Part shown: positions 46,703 through 54,773 of the stretch, one piece after another | Layout: each line of letters opens with the position of its first letter | Position numbering within the stretch: position 1 is the stretch's first letter | Source of the DNA: Clostridia bacterium | GTDB lineage: Bacteria > Bacillota > Clostridia > UBA1381 | DNA: 64,000 nt | Assembly (NCBI GenBank): GCA_017935675.1 | Contig: JAGBHE010000037.1 | Span: forward strand, 1-64,000 | Reading direction: 5' to 3' | Translations under genes and position numbers: made by a program | Notes under the pieces: model-generated | Database searches by the model: none | Told to the model about the DNA's origin: nothing | What the model saw: only the letters and a program-made list of their open reading frames with translations

Positions 46703-48011
46703 AGCACCGAGACTGTCAACGGAGTTTTCTCAGAGCGGAAAACAGGTGAAAAAACGTTTTGAAAACATTTTTTGGGGGCATACAAAAAAGAAAGGTACTG
46801 CTTCTTTGCTGGCTGTTATCATTGTGACAGCGGCGGCAGGTACGCTTGTTGCCTGCGACTGCGCAAGTGTCGGAGTAATAGGCGGAGCGGACGGACCTTC
46901 GGCGGTTTTTGTGACGAAGCGAGATGAGGAGAAAAGCCTGTGCCAAAATTTATACGATGCACGCTGTAAATATATCGGCAACGCCTCCGGAGTTGGAAAA
47001 ATACTCGGCTTGCTGCCGCCTGTCGGCGGAGCGCAGCCGTGCGGAATGCAGCTTCAGACAACAGAGGAGCCGTATGGGCTTATCAGGTGGTTTGACGGTT
47101 ATTTCAGCAATGAGGAGGAGTTAAAGCGTCAGGCGTCAATTATTTTAGCCCTGATTGAAAACGCAGGCTATGTAAGCTACTCAACCGATAAGGGGGAGAC
47201 GGTTGTCAAAAGCTATTCAAGAGAAGAGCTTGCAGTGGAATATTCCAAGAGCTATGAGGAATTTGAGAGCGTGTATCATCGGTTATATGCCGACAAAAAG
47301 GCAATGACTGACGATGAACTGGTATCATATGCGATTTTGAGCCGTAATAGCGGCAGATATCTTGACGGTGAGTGTATGGGCGAGGGGCATATTATATTAG
47401 GTAATGAAGCGGGAGAAAATGGTGCAAGAACGATATATGCACTTACGACAACGGGCTTCTACGGCTTTGAGAATGACTGTTTTATAAAGGTGTCCGGCTC
47501 CGGAGTAATCCCTGCCCGCATAACCTTTGATTCAGACAATAACGTTACGGAATATTTAATGCCTCAGGACGGGTCTTTGTATAAAGAATCAATTGAGGAA
47601 ATTTTTCCGAAGAAATATCACGGAAAAATTCTTTACGGGGATTATAAAGAGCAGTATGCGGACTGCCTTGAGCAGGAAAAAAGGTATGCGGCAGAATATC
47701 TCAAAAAAATCGGAAGGAATGCGGTTATATGCGAGTACGGTGACATTGAACATGAGATACCGGATTTGAACGCAGAGGTATCAAATATGATGCTTGACAG
47801 TTTTACGGAATATCCGTATTGGCTGGGAACTCAGGAAAGAATAATTGACGGCGTCAGGTATGTTTATAAAATGAGCATGGACGGAGATAATACGGTGATT
47901 TTTGAAAAATACCTGTACGACACCGGTGAGACTGTCAATAAGACAGTGCTTAATATTGAGAACGGAGAAGTAAAAGCAGTTTTCGGGAAAATCCCGCCGG
48001 GGAAAGAATAG
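46686..48011 (+). CDS. membrane-anchored protein continuing the M56 protein (split sensor?)
   Basis: A 441-residue protein. Its first 35 residues (STEFSQSGKQVKKRFENIF, then KKKG) match what usually follows the peptidase domain within M56 proteins. A transmembrane segment follows (about 40-58, SLLAVIIVTAAAGTLVA), then VGVIGGADGPSAVFVT. The last motif is also known from Na+-pumping decarboxylase beta subunits and recurs in clostridial M56-associated proteins. The extracellular remainder is not recognised. It overlaps the M56 gene by 17 bases in another frame but has its own GGAGGGAGG site. Either an ancestral M56-sensor protein was split by frameshift and stabilised, or the two are naturally separate. 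Confidence 0.75.
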   Translation: MSGIIKAPRLSTEFSQSGKQVKKRFENIFWGHTKKKGTASLLAVIIVTAAAGTLVACDCASVGVIGGADGPSAVFVTKRDEEKSLCQNLYDARCKYIGNASGVGKILGLLPPVGGAQPCGMQLQTTEEPYGLIRWFDGYFSNEEELKRQASIILALIENAGYVSYSTDKGETVVKSYSREELAVEYSKSYEEFESVYHRLYADKKAMTDDELVSYAILSRNSGRYLDGECMGEGHIILGNEAGENGARTIYALTTTGFYGFENDCFIKVSGSGVIPARITFDSDNNVTEYLMPQDGSLYKESIEEIFPKKYHGKILYGDYKEQYADCLEQEKRYAAEYLKKIGRNAVICEYGDIEHEIPDLNAEVSNMMLDSFTEYPYWLGTQERIIDGVRYVYKMSMDGDNTVIFEKYLYDTGETVNKTVLNIENGEVKAVFGKIPPGKE

Positions 48012-48039
48012 GGGCTGCTGCGGCAGAAACAGTAAATTA

Positions 48040-48080
48040 AAGGCAAGCGCCCTGCTTTGCAGCTGCGCTTGCCTTCGATT
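48040..48080. terminator. hairpin between convergent M56 operon and GH2 gene
   Basis: AAGGCAAGCGC (48040-48050) pairs with GCGCTTGCCTT (48065-48075). The T-run is weak but the site lies between converging genes. Confidence 0.7.
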
Positions 48081-48092
48081 TGTTGTTTGAAA

Positions 48093-50423
48093 TTAATGAA
48101 GCTCAATTTCCAGAGCTTTTGTTCCTAAGCTTTCATTGCTTGCATATACCTTAAGAATGCCCGGCGTTTTCCCAACTCGAACTGCAGCGGAGATTTTCCC
48201 GGCGTACATTTTTCTTTCGGTTGACGGCACGGGGGTGTGATCCGTAACAGATGAGCCCGTTCCGACAATTGTTCCGAGATTGTTGCAGGCAAAGCTCACA
48301 AGGGGAGATGCGTCCGGAACCTCAAGCCCATTTTCATCAATACAGCTGCAGGTAATAAGAGCAATGTCAACGCCGTTTGCATCGCTGACAGTATTTTCAA
48401 GACTGAGCTTTAAGGTCTTTGCCCGGCCGGTTGTTACCTGTTTGTCAAAAGCTTCGGCTATGCCGTTTTTGTATGCTGTTACACTGAGCTCTCCCGGCTC
48501 ATAGATTACCTCCCAGCTTCCATGCCCGTACTTCTCGATTTTTTTTCTTCCGAGGCTTCTGCCGTTTAAAAACAGCTCCAGCTCATCGCAGTTTGTATAA
48601 GCAAATACCGTGACAGAAGTGCCCTCCATACCGAAATGATTCCAGTGCGGAAGCAAATGAACAATCGGTCTGTCTTCAATCCAGTGACTTTGATTTTGAT
48701 AAAAAGCGTCCTTTTTTTGCAGGAAAAGGTCTATTGCTCCCGATTGTGAGCACACTCTCGGCCAGACGGCTTCACCTCTGTGTTCAAAGGCAATCCATTG
48801 ATAGCTGCCGAGAACCCAGTCTCTTTCCGTAATAAATTTCCAGGTGTTTTCTCTTCCCCTGAACCACTGATTTGTATCATGGTCGTATGACGAAATAAAT
48901 GCTTTTTCTTCACAGTCCTCAAAATACCAGCCTCTTGTTGTTCCCGTAGCGCAGCATTCCGAGGAGAAGATAGGCTTATCGGGAAACTTTTGTCTGAGCA
49001 TATCATATTGGTCAAGGTTGTAGTTTACACCGATTATATCAAGGCTGCCGCAGACCGTTGCTTCTGCGGGATTGTTGCTGACAGCTGACGTTATCGGTCT
49101 TGTACTGTCAAGCCTTCTTACAGCGGCCGCCATTCGTTCGTATATTTTTGCACCTTGCTCTGTCATATGCACAGGTTCTTCATTGCCGAGTGACCAGAAC
49201 ATAACAGACGGATGGTTTCTGTCACGTTTTACAAGCATTTCAAGCTGCTCTATACACTCATCCGAAGAATTGAACCAACGCGTTTCATCCATAACAATAA
49301 AGCCCTGCCTGTCCAGCTCGTCCATAACCGCCTGCGGATGGGGGTAATGACTGCATCTGTAGCCGTTGGCGCCCATTTCCTTTATAAGTGAAATTTTATG
49401 GCGGTGTATGTTATCGGGAACGGCTTTGCCGGTAAGCCCGAAATCCTGATGAGAGCAAACGCCCTTTATTTTAACATGACGTCCGTTAAGGTACAGACCT
49501 GTATCGGGATTTATTACAACCTCGCGGAAGCCGAAGCTTTCCTCGGCTTCGTCCGTTATTTTTCCTTCGGCTTCAACAGATGAGGACACCGTGTGCAGAT
49601 ATGTATCATCAATATCCCACAGGCGAGGGTCTGAAATTTGCACAAAGCATACCGCTTCTGCCTTATACATAGGCGGAACGCTTACCTTTGCGACGCCTTC
49701 GCCGATAACGCCGTCAGCATTTTTTATGCTGCTTCGCACGGTAACCTCCGCAGGCTCGGTAAGGTCATTGCGCACTGTTGTTTCAATGCGGACGCACCAG
49801 TTTTTTTCATCAAGCTTTTTCGGAGCTGCGTAAAGACCCCAGAGATCCACTGAAATTTTATTTGTTTTCACAAGCCATACGTTTCGGTAAATTCCGCCGC
49901 CGTTGTACCACCAGCCCTCATATTGCTTCGCGTCTACGTAAACGGAAAGCACATTTTCCTCCCCGAATAAAACAAGGTCTGAAAGATCAACCTCAAAGCT
50001 TGTATATCCGCAGAAATTCCGTTTCAGCAGCGCGCCGTTCAAGTATATTTCACAGGCTGTGGCAACGCCTTCAAACAGCACGGTGATTCTTTTGTCTTTA
50101 TCCTCTTCCGGCAGAACGAATTTTTTTCTGTACCATGCATTTTCGTACGTGAAGAAGCCTAAAGCATTGTTTTCTGATGAAACGGGGGCTTGCGATATAA
50201 TATAATCGTGAGGGAGGGAAATCTTTTCCCATTTATCCGGATTGTATTCGCCGTTTTCAGCAAAGCTGTCCGGCTCTGCGTTGTAATCCTTCGACGCCGG
50301 TCCCTGCCGGTATCTTTCGGTTTTTGACTGCATATATACAGGCCCTTTATCCGTCGGAACGGGAGTGGAAATATCACCCATATGGAACAGCCAGTTATCA
50401 TTAAAAAGTGTTTTACTTCTCAT
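48093..50423 (-). CDS. GH2 family beta-galactosidase
   Basis: A 776-residue glycoside hydrolase family 2 enzyme. Order: jelly-roll sugar-binding domain (about 1-185, with WEKISLPHDY and YVDAKQYEGWWYNGGGIYRN), Ig-like domain (about 190-300) and TIM barrel (about 305-590). Acid/base E415 lies in SLGNEEP and nucleophile E489 in FSSECC. C-terminal DUF4982-like and Ig-like domains follow. No signal peptide, so probably intracellular. The layout fits beta-galactosidases of gut Firmicutes, although beta-galactosidase versus related exo-activities cannot be decided. It is monocistronic and divergent from ppa. AGGAGGTAAAG precedes the ATG. Confidence 0.92.
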   Translation of the reverse strand: MRSKTLFNDNWLFHMGDISTPVPTDKGPVYMQSKTERYRQGPASKDYNAEPDSFAENGEYNPDKWEKISLPHDYIISQAPVSSENNALGFFTYENAWYRKKFVLPEEDKDKRITVLFEGVATACEIYLNGALLKRNFCGYTSFEVDLSDLVLFGEENVLSVYVDAKQYEGWWYNGGGIYRNVWLVKTNKISVDLWGLYAAPKKLDEKNWCVRIETTVRNDLTEPAEVTVRSSIKNADGVIGEGVAKVSVPPMYKAEAVCFVQISDPRLWDIDDTYLHTVSSSVEAEGKITDEAEESFGFREVVINPDTGLYLNGRHVKIKGVCSHQDFGLTGKAVPDNIHRHKISLIKEMGANGYRCSHYPHPQAVMDELDRQGFIVMDETRWFNSSDECIEQLEMLVKRDRNHPSVMFWSLGNEEPVHMTEQGAKIYERMAAAVRRLDSTRPITSAVSNNPAEATVCGSLDIIGVNYNLDQYDMLRQKFPDKPIFSSECCATGTTRGWYFEDCEEKAFISSYDHDTNQWFRGRENTWKFITERDWVLGSYQWIAFEHRGEAVWPRVCSQSGAIDLFLQKKDAFYQNQSHWIEDRPIVHLLPHWNHFGMEGTSVTVFAYTNCDELELFLNGRSLGRKKIEKYGHGSWEVIYEPGELSVTAYKNGIAEAFDKQVTTGRAKTLKLSLENTVSDANGVDIALITCSCIDENGLEVPDASPLVSFACNNLGTIVGTGSSVTDHTPVPSTERKMYAGKISAAVRVGKTPGILKVYASNESLGTKALEIELH

Positions 50424-50523
50424 AATTCTTTACCTCCTGTCTTGTATTATAGCAGAAAACAAATAAAAGTAAATGGATTTATTTGATAATATGGACTATT
50501 TTCATATATTTTTTTGTTTGCGG

Positions 50524-50552
50524 TTTACAAACTGCGGAAGGTATGCTACAAT
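50524..50552 (+). promoter_or_regulatory. promoter of ppa
   Basis: TTTACA at 50524-50529, 17-bp spacer, TACAAT at 50547-50552 preceded by TGC. Confidence 0.7.
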
Positions 50553-50599
50553 GTAAGTAGTTGCATTAAATTTGACGATAAAAGAAAGGAAGTAAAACA

Positions 50600-51130
50600 A
50601 TGACAAATATATGGCATGATATCAGCCCGAAGCGAATTTCTCCGGAAAGCTTTATGGCGTGTATTGAAATTCCGAAGGGTGGAAAGAATAAATATGAGAT
50701 GGATAAGGAGACAGGACTGCTTTGTCTTGACAGGGTTCTTTATACCTCAACTCATTATCCGGCGAACTATGGATTTATTCCGCGCACATACGCGTCTGAC
50801 AACGACCCTCTTGACGTGCTTGTCCTTTGTCAGGAATCAATAGTGCCGATGACTCTTGTAAGATGCTATCCAATAGGTGTGGTGAAAATGATTGACAATG
50901 AGCAGGAGGACGAGAAAATAATCGCAATCCCGTTTAACGATCCATCGCTTACCGTATACACCGATATATCTCAGCTCCCGGCGCATACCTTTGACGAAAT
51001 TTCTCACTTTTTCAGGGTTTATAAATCCCTTGAGGGCAAGGAAACTGTTGTAAATGAGGTGCAGGGGACTGACGCGGCTAAGGAAATTATAGCAAACAGC
51101 ATTTCGAGATATAAGGATTGCTTCTGCTAA
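50600..51130 (+). CDS. ppa: soluble inorganic pyrophosphatase, family I
   Basis: A 176-residue family I pyrophosphatase that hydrolyses PPi to phosphate. The metal-binding signature DNDPLDVLVL is present with YPANYGFIPRTYASDNDPLD, IEIPKGGKNKYEMDKETG and the late KSLEGKE. AAAGGAAG precedes ATG 50600. Its last six codons (YKDCFC) and stop are part of a 34-bp sequence repeated downstream of the toxin-antitoxin pair. It coexists with the membrane pyrophosphatase and PPi-PFK, which compete for the same substrate, so regulation would be expected. Confidence 0.96.
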   Translation: MTNIWHDISPKRISPESFMACIEIPKGGKNKYEMDKETGLLCLDRVLYTSTHYPANYGFIPRTYASDNDPLDVLVLCQESIVPMTLVRCYPIGVVKMIDNEQEDEKIIAIPFNDPSLTVYTDISQLPAHTFDEISHFFRVYKSLEGKETVVNEVQGTDAAKEIIANSISRYKDCFC

Positions 51131-51143
51131 GGGACGGAATTTT
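51110..51143 (+). repeat. 34-bp direct repeat, left copy (3' end of ppa)
   Basis: Covers the last codons and stop of ppa and 14 bp beyond. It matches 51824-51857 at 32 of 34 bases; both differences are A to G, one changing TAA to TGA. The two copies are 714 bp apart and bracket the toxin-antitoxin genes. Confidence 0.9.
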
Positions 51144-51162
51144 TAAATTTGCATCTAATGTA

Positions 51163-51191
51163 TTGACAATGTACATAAATATGCGTATAAT
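51163..51191 (+). promoter_or_regulatory. perfect-consensus promoter of the toxin-antitoxin operon
   Basis: TTGACA at 51163-51168, 17-bp spacer, TATAAT at 51186-51191. A GTAC/ATGCGTAT-rich spacer may hold the antitoxin operator. Confidence 0.85.
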
Positions 51192-51222
51192 ATAGATATA
51201 AAGATGTAAAGGAGTGTAGGTA

Positions 51223-51489
51223 ATGAACAATACAAGTATGACGATACGGACAGACAAAGAAATTAAACAACAGGCTCAGAAGATTTTTTCCGAATTGGGT
51301 GTAGATATGTCAACGGCGGTAAATGTATTCCTGCGTCAAGCAATTAAATATCAGGGATTTCCTTTTGATGTGACTTTGGAAACTCCGAATGAACTGACAA
51401 GAAAAGCTATGGCAGACGCAGAAAATGGCATCGGCTTACATGGCCCGTTTAACAGCGTAGCAGAGCTTATGGAGGATTTAAATGCTTAA
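51223..51489 (+). CDS. RelB/DinJ family antitoxin
   Basis: An 88-residue antitoxin. The N-terminal ribbon-helix-helix (MTIRTDKEIKQQAQKIFSEL then GVDMSTAVNVFLRQAI) binds DNA for autoregulation. The C-terminal part (NELTRKAMADAENGIGLHGP, VAELMEDLNA) wraps the toxin. AAAGGAG precedes ATG 51223. It overlaps the toxin gene by eight bases, the usual coupling. Confidence 0.94.
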   Translation: MNNTSMTIRTDKEIKQQAQKIFSELGVDMSTAVNVFLRQAIKYQGFPFDVTLETPNELTRKAMADAENGIGLHGPFNSVAELMEDLNA

Positions 51490-51760
51490 AATTGAGTATC
51501 AAACGCAGTTTAAAAGGGATTATAAGCAGGCCATAAAGCGCGGTTTTGATGTAAAAAAACTGATGAATGTTATTGAAATGCTTGCTGAGGAAAAAACATT
51601 GCCGTCAAAATATAAGGATCACAAACTGAACGATTCCAAAGAATATAAAGGTATGCGCGAATGCCATATCGATCCTGATTGGCTGCTGATTTATAAAGTG
51701 TATAAAGATAAACTTGTATTACAGTTAATCAGAACAGGCAGTCACAGTGACTTGCTGTAG
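51482..51760 (+). CDS. YafQ family mRNA interferase toxin
   Basis: A 92-residue RelE-superfamily toxin that cleaves mRNA on the ribosome. The catalytic residues known in YafQ have counterparts here: H47 (KDHKL), H62 (ECHIDPDW), D66 with W67, and H88 (GSHSDLL). The toxin therefore appears active. It is coupled to the antitoxin upstream. Confidence 0.94.
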   Translation: MLKIEYQTQFKRDYKQAIKRGFDVKKLMNVIEMLAEEKTLPSKYKDHKLNDSKEYKGMRECHIDPDWLLIYKVYKDKLVLQLIRTGSHSDLL

Positions 51761-51785
51761 CAAAAGGTTCATAATTGACGGCTGC

Positions 51786-51817
51786 GTAAAAATGCCCTTG
51801 CGAGCAAGCATTTTTAC
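51786..51817. terminator. hairpin downstream of the toxin gene
   Basis: GTAAAAATG (51786-51794) pairs with CATTTTTAC (51809-51817), with an inner CTTG/CAAG stem. It could act as terminator in either direction. It lies just before the right copy of the ppa repeat. Confidence 0.6.
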
Positions 51818-51823
51818 TTATGG

Positions 51824-51857
51824 TATAAGGATTGCTTCTGCTGAGGGACGGGATTTT
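51824..51857 (+). repeat. 34-bp direct repeat, right copy
   Basis: Duplicate of 51110-51143. It would still encode YKDCFC followed by TGA in frame. It lies 45 bp upstream of the GH2 glucuronidase-like gene. Confidence 0.9.
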
Positions 51858-51902
51858 GAACGTATTTTTTAAAGTTTTGTGTTGATGAAAGGTGATACAT
51901 AT

Positions 51903-53552
51903 ATGATTCGATTATTTGAAACGCATAGGATAAGACAGGTAAAGGAGCTTGACGGAATATGGGATTTCAAAGCACAGGGACATGCTTATAAGATGCCTGT
52001 CCCGGCTTGCTGGGAGCAGCATCCCGATTTGCTTAATTACAGAGGAAAGGGAACCTATACAAAAAAGGTGTATATTACTCATCCGGGAAATGTACGTCTT
52101 GAATTTAAAGGCGTAAGCCATACCGCGGATGTTTATTTTGACGGTGAGAAAATAGCTCATCACTACAATGCGTTCACTCCTTTTTCGGCAGTGGCAAGGA
52201 ATGCGGAAAAGGGTGTGCATGAAATTAAAGTTGAGGCTGATAATACTTTCGGAGAGCATTCAGCCCTGCATATCCCCAACGATTACTATACCTACGGCGG
52301 AATTACGAGACCGGTTTCATTTGAAATTATTCCCGATGTATATATAAAGAATGTTCATTTCACGCCTTACCGCCGTGGTGAAAGGTGGAGCGCAAAAATT
52401 GAAACTGTCATATGCAATATGTCGGACACAGAAAAAAACGTTGAAATAAAGACAGAGCTTGCCGGCAAAGAAACGCTTAATGCAATTTCAGTCCCTTCGG
52501 GGTCAGAAATAATGTCCGAAGCAGTACAGGAGTTTGATGATATTAAACCGTGGTCACCGAATGAGCCGAATTTGTATATGTTAAATACCGTGCTTTCCAT
52601 AAGCGGTGAGGATACAGATGATTTGATTGAGCGTGTAGGCTTCAGAATCGTTGAGGTTAAAAACAGTAAAATGTACATAAACGGTGAGGAAATTTATATG
52701 AAAGGCTTTAACCGTCATGAGGACTACGCTTCAGACGGGTGCGCGGTTACGTTGCAGCATATGGTTCATGATATGGATTTGATGCAGGATATGGGCGCTA
52801 ATGCCGTAAGAACCTGTCATTATCCGAATGACGAGCGTTTTATTGACTTGTGTGATGAGCGCGGCATTCTTGTATGGGAAGAAAATCACGCGCGCGGACT
52901 GTCCATCGAAAATATGCAGAACCCCAATTTTGAACGTCAATGTGAGGACTGTATATGGGAGATGATTGAAAATCATTATAATCATCCTTCAATTATAATT
53001 TGGGGAATACTGAATGAATGCGCCTCGGAAACGGAGGAGGGACGGAGGATGTATAAAAAACAGTATGAACAGATAAAAAGCATGGACGCAACGCGCCCGA
53101 CAACGTCTGCCACCTGCCGTCATTTTACCGACATATGTCTTGACCTTCCCGATGTTGTATCCTTTAATTTATATTCAAACTGGTATGAGGACTGCCCGAT
53201 TGACGAGCGGAAAAATCGTGAAATTGAATGGATAAGGAATTCGGGCGGGAAAAATAAACCTATAATAGTATCGGAAGTCGGCGCAGGTGCGGTTTACGGC
53301 TACCGTGACCGTTCGCGCTGTAAATGGAGCGAGGAACGCCAGGCAGATATTATCCGTGATAATCTCGAAGTTTACATGAGTGATGAAAATATAATAGGCG
53401 TGTTTATATGGCAGTTTGCAGATTGCCGTATAACCGAGGAAGGCGGATGGTTTGCTCAGCGTGCAAAATGCCATAATAACAAGGGTGTGGTAGACGAATT
53501 CCGCCGACCCAAAATAGCGTATGATACGGTTAAGGAGCTGTTCGGGGAATAG
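51903..53552 (+). CDS. GH2 family beta-glucuronidase-like enzyme
   Basis: A 549-residue glycoside hydrolase family 2 enzyme of compact, glucuronidase-type size. Jelly-roll (about 1-145), Ig-like (about 146-250) and TIM barrel (about 255-549) domains are present. Acid/base E372 is in GILNECAS and nucleophile E458 in IVSEVGAG. Near the end N525-x-K527 in HNNKGVVDEF matches the Asn-x-Lys pair by which beta-glucuronidases hold the sugar carboxylate, so a uronic-acid substrate is likely. No signal peptide. AAAGGTGAT precedes ATG 51903; the longer in-frame start is rejected. It lies directly behind the TA cassette. Confidence 0.88.
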   Translation: MIRLFETHRIRQVKELDGIWDFKAQGHAYKMPVPACWEQHPDLLNYRGKGTYTKKVYITHPGNVRLEFKGVSHTADVYFDGEKIAHHYNAFTPFSAVARNAEKGVHEIKVEADNTFGEHSALHIPNDYYTYGGITRPVSFEIIPDVYIKNVHFTPYRRGERWSAKIETVICNMSDTEKNVEIKTELAGKETLNAISVPSGSEIMSEAVQEFDDIKPWSPNEPNLYMLNTVLSISGEDTDDLIERVGFRIVEVKNSKMYINGEEIYMKGFNRHEDYASDGCAVTLQHMVHDMDLMQDMGANAVRTCHYPNDERFIDLCDERGILVWEENHARGLSIENMQNPNFERQCEDCIWEMIENHYNHPSIIIWGILNECASETEEGRRMYKKQYEQIKSMDATRPTTSATCRHFTDICLDLPDVVSFNLYSNWYEDCPIDERKNREIEWIRNSGGKNKPIIVSEVGAGAVYGYRDRSRCKWSEERQADIIRDNLEVYMSDENIIGVFIWQFADCRITEEGGWFAQRAKCHNNKGVVDEFRRPKIAYDTVKELFGE

Positions 53553-53561
53553 TGAATAAAT

Positions 53562-53612
53562 AAAAATCAATAAGATTCTTTTGAAAATTATATATTATTT
53601 ATTTTGATTTTT
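53562..53612. terminator. weak AT-rich dyad between convergent genes
   Basis: AAAAATCA (53562-53569) and TGATTTTT (53605-53612) lie between the GH2 stop and the four-helix-bundle gene end. The stem is short with a long loop. Confidence 0.35.
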
Positions 53613-53951
53613 CTTAACAGTGTTTATTGAGGAAATAAGCATTACACGAATACTTGTACACTCCGAATCAAGTAATTTATAAGTGACATCATTTATGTAA
53701 TTAGTTTTAAAAAGCAATTCAAGCCAATAACCGGTTTCGTTTGCTTCTTTTAATGCAATTTGGAGTTTTGCAATAAAATCGGCATTACCGTGAGCATATT
53801 GAGCTTCACGAATATTTGCACCGATTGAAGTTCCGCTTCTTCCGATTTGATTTGATATGATGTTTTCCTTTTTAGATTTTAAATCTTTAACAAGATTTAT
53901 TATTTGAACGGCAAAATCCATTGATTGAACGGATAGTTTATCATTGCGCAT
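53595..53951 (-). CDS. four helix bundle protein (23S rRNA IVS / Avd-like family)
   Basis: A 118-residue all-helical protein of the family first found in 23S rRNA intervening sequences, also related to the Avd accessory protein of diversity-generating retroelements. Typical elements: SMDFAVQIINLVKDL, ISNQIGRSGTSIGANIREAQYA, FIAKLQIALKEANETGYWLELL and a final helix. Members are small, basic pentamers thought to bind nucleic acid; the biological role is unknown. ATG 53951 has AGGTG upstream; GTG 53960 is an alternative. It is transcribed away from a tandem-hairpin array that begins about 20 bp upstream of its start, so the array may be part of the same element or its leader. Confidence 0.9.
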   Translation of the reverse strand: MRNDKLSVQSMDFAVQIINLVKDLKSKKENIISNQIGRSGTSIGANIREAQYAHGNADFIAKLQIALKEANETGYWLELLFKTNYINDVTYKLLDSECTSIRVMLISSINTVKKNQNK

Positions 53952-53970
53952 AAATAACACCTACAGTTTT

Positions 53971-54182
53971 TAATGAAATGTTTTGCAATGCAAAACATGA
54001 AGCGTCGGCATTGCCGACATGAAGTAAATTCGCTTTGCGAATTAATGAAGCGAAGCACACTTTAGCGACCGCAGTCGCCTTCATGTTGCGAAGCAACACT
54101 TCATAAGCGAAGCGACTTAATGCACCGAAGGTGTGCTTCATTGAAAAAGCGGTAGATTTCTATTGAAATCTACTGCTTTTTC
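53971..54182. repeat. tandem hairpin array 1
   Basis: At least seven different short dyads in a row: 53978-53998, 54004-54018 (GTCGGC/GCCGAC), 54027-54043 (AATTCGC/GCGAATT), 54065-54078 (GCGAC/GTCGC), 54085-54097 (GTTGC/GCAAC), 54123-54133 (CACC/GGTG) and 54143-54182 (18-bp stem). Left of centre they are separated by ATGAAG, right of centre by CTTCAT, so the whole array is itself symmetrical. GAAGCACAC (54052-54060) and GTGTGCTTC (54131-54139) could pair around the middle hairpins. Arms differ in sequence, so this is not CRISPR. Confidence 0.85.
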
Positions 54183-54262
54183 ATGGCTTTCACCGACAAA
54201 ATAGATGCAATGAAATTTAAGCCATTTTTACAATAAAATCTACCGATAAACTGAAATTTGTC

Positions 54263-54637
54263 TTACTCCTTGATACCGAAGTATATCCAACGACCATCAA
54301 TATCCTCAATCACGAGTTCTTGATTGTGATAATCTGTTTTGTGTAATCTCTGAATAATTTTCGCACCTTTGGCTTCATATTCATCTTGAAGTGCCTGTTG
54401 GTCTTTTACAATAACATATGCATCACCACCATAACCATAAAGCTCGTGATTTGAAAACACTTTCTGTGTATTTGCTTGTATTAAAATAAATTCAACACCG
54501 TCACGATATAAACAAATATGCTTCTCGTTTGCATCAAGATAATCGACTCGTCTGAATCCAAGCATTTCGTGATAATACTGGGCTGTTTTACATATATCCG
54601 GTGTTGGAAAAACACAGTGAGAAGCAAATAACTCCAT
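54263..54637 (-). CDS. VOC family (glyoxalase/bleomycin-resistance fold) protein
   Basis: A 124-residue vicinal-oxygen-chelate fold protein. It shows the paired beta-alpha-beta-beta-beta pattern: LFASHCVFPTPDICKTAQYYHEMLGF, then HICLYRDGVEFILIQ, then YVIVKDQQALQDEYEAKGAK and ELVIEDIDGRWIYFGI. Members include glyoxalases, dioxygenases and antibiotic-binding proteins; substrate is not predictable. GGAGG is 10 nt before ATG 54637; an in-frame ATG eight codons upstream is less likely. Single gene. Confidence 0.88.
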   Translation of the reverse strand: MELFASHCVFPTPDICKTAQYYHEMLGFRRVDYLDANEKHICLYRDGVEFILIQANTQKVFSNHELYGYGGDAYVIVKDQQALQDEYEAKGAKIIQRLHKTDYHNQELVIEDIDGRWIYFGIKE

Positions 54638-54711
54638 ATTGTTGATACCTCCAAATTCCAATTTGTCTATCTAAAATATAATATCATATTTCCGTAAAAC
54701 TCGCAACCTTT

Positions 54712-54740
54712 TTGCCTGTTTTGTAAAATTATGATACAAT
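54712..54740 (+). promoter_or_regulatory. promoter of the small HTH/transposase remnant
   Basis: TTGCCT at 54712-54717, 17-bp spacer, TACAAT at 54735-54740. Confidence 0.55.
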
Positions 54741-54773
54741 AGAACTCATTTAACTTTAAAGGAGGTTTCTATT

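Noticed and set aside
51879..51902. Earlier start for the GH2 glucuronidase-like gene
   Set aside because: The AAAGGTGAT site lies inside this extension and is well placed for ATG 51903.
53595..53951. 23S rRNA intervening sequence
   Set aside because: The protein is of the IVS family, but no rRNA sequence is present on either side.
53971..54182. Possible CRISPR array
   Set aside because: The palindromic units differ in sequence from one another, and spacers are 5-8 bp and conserved, the reverse of CRISPR. No cas gene is present.
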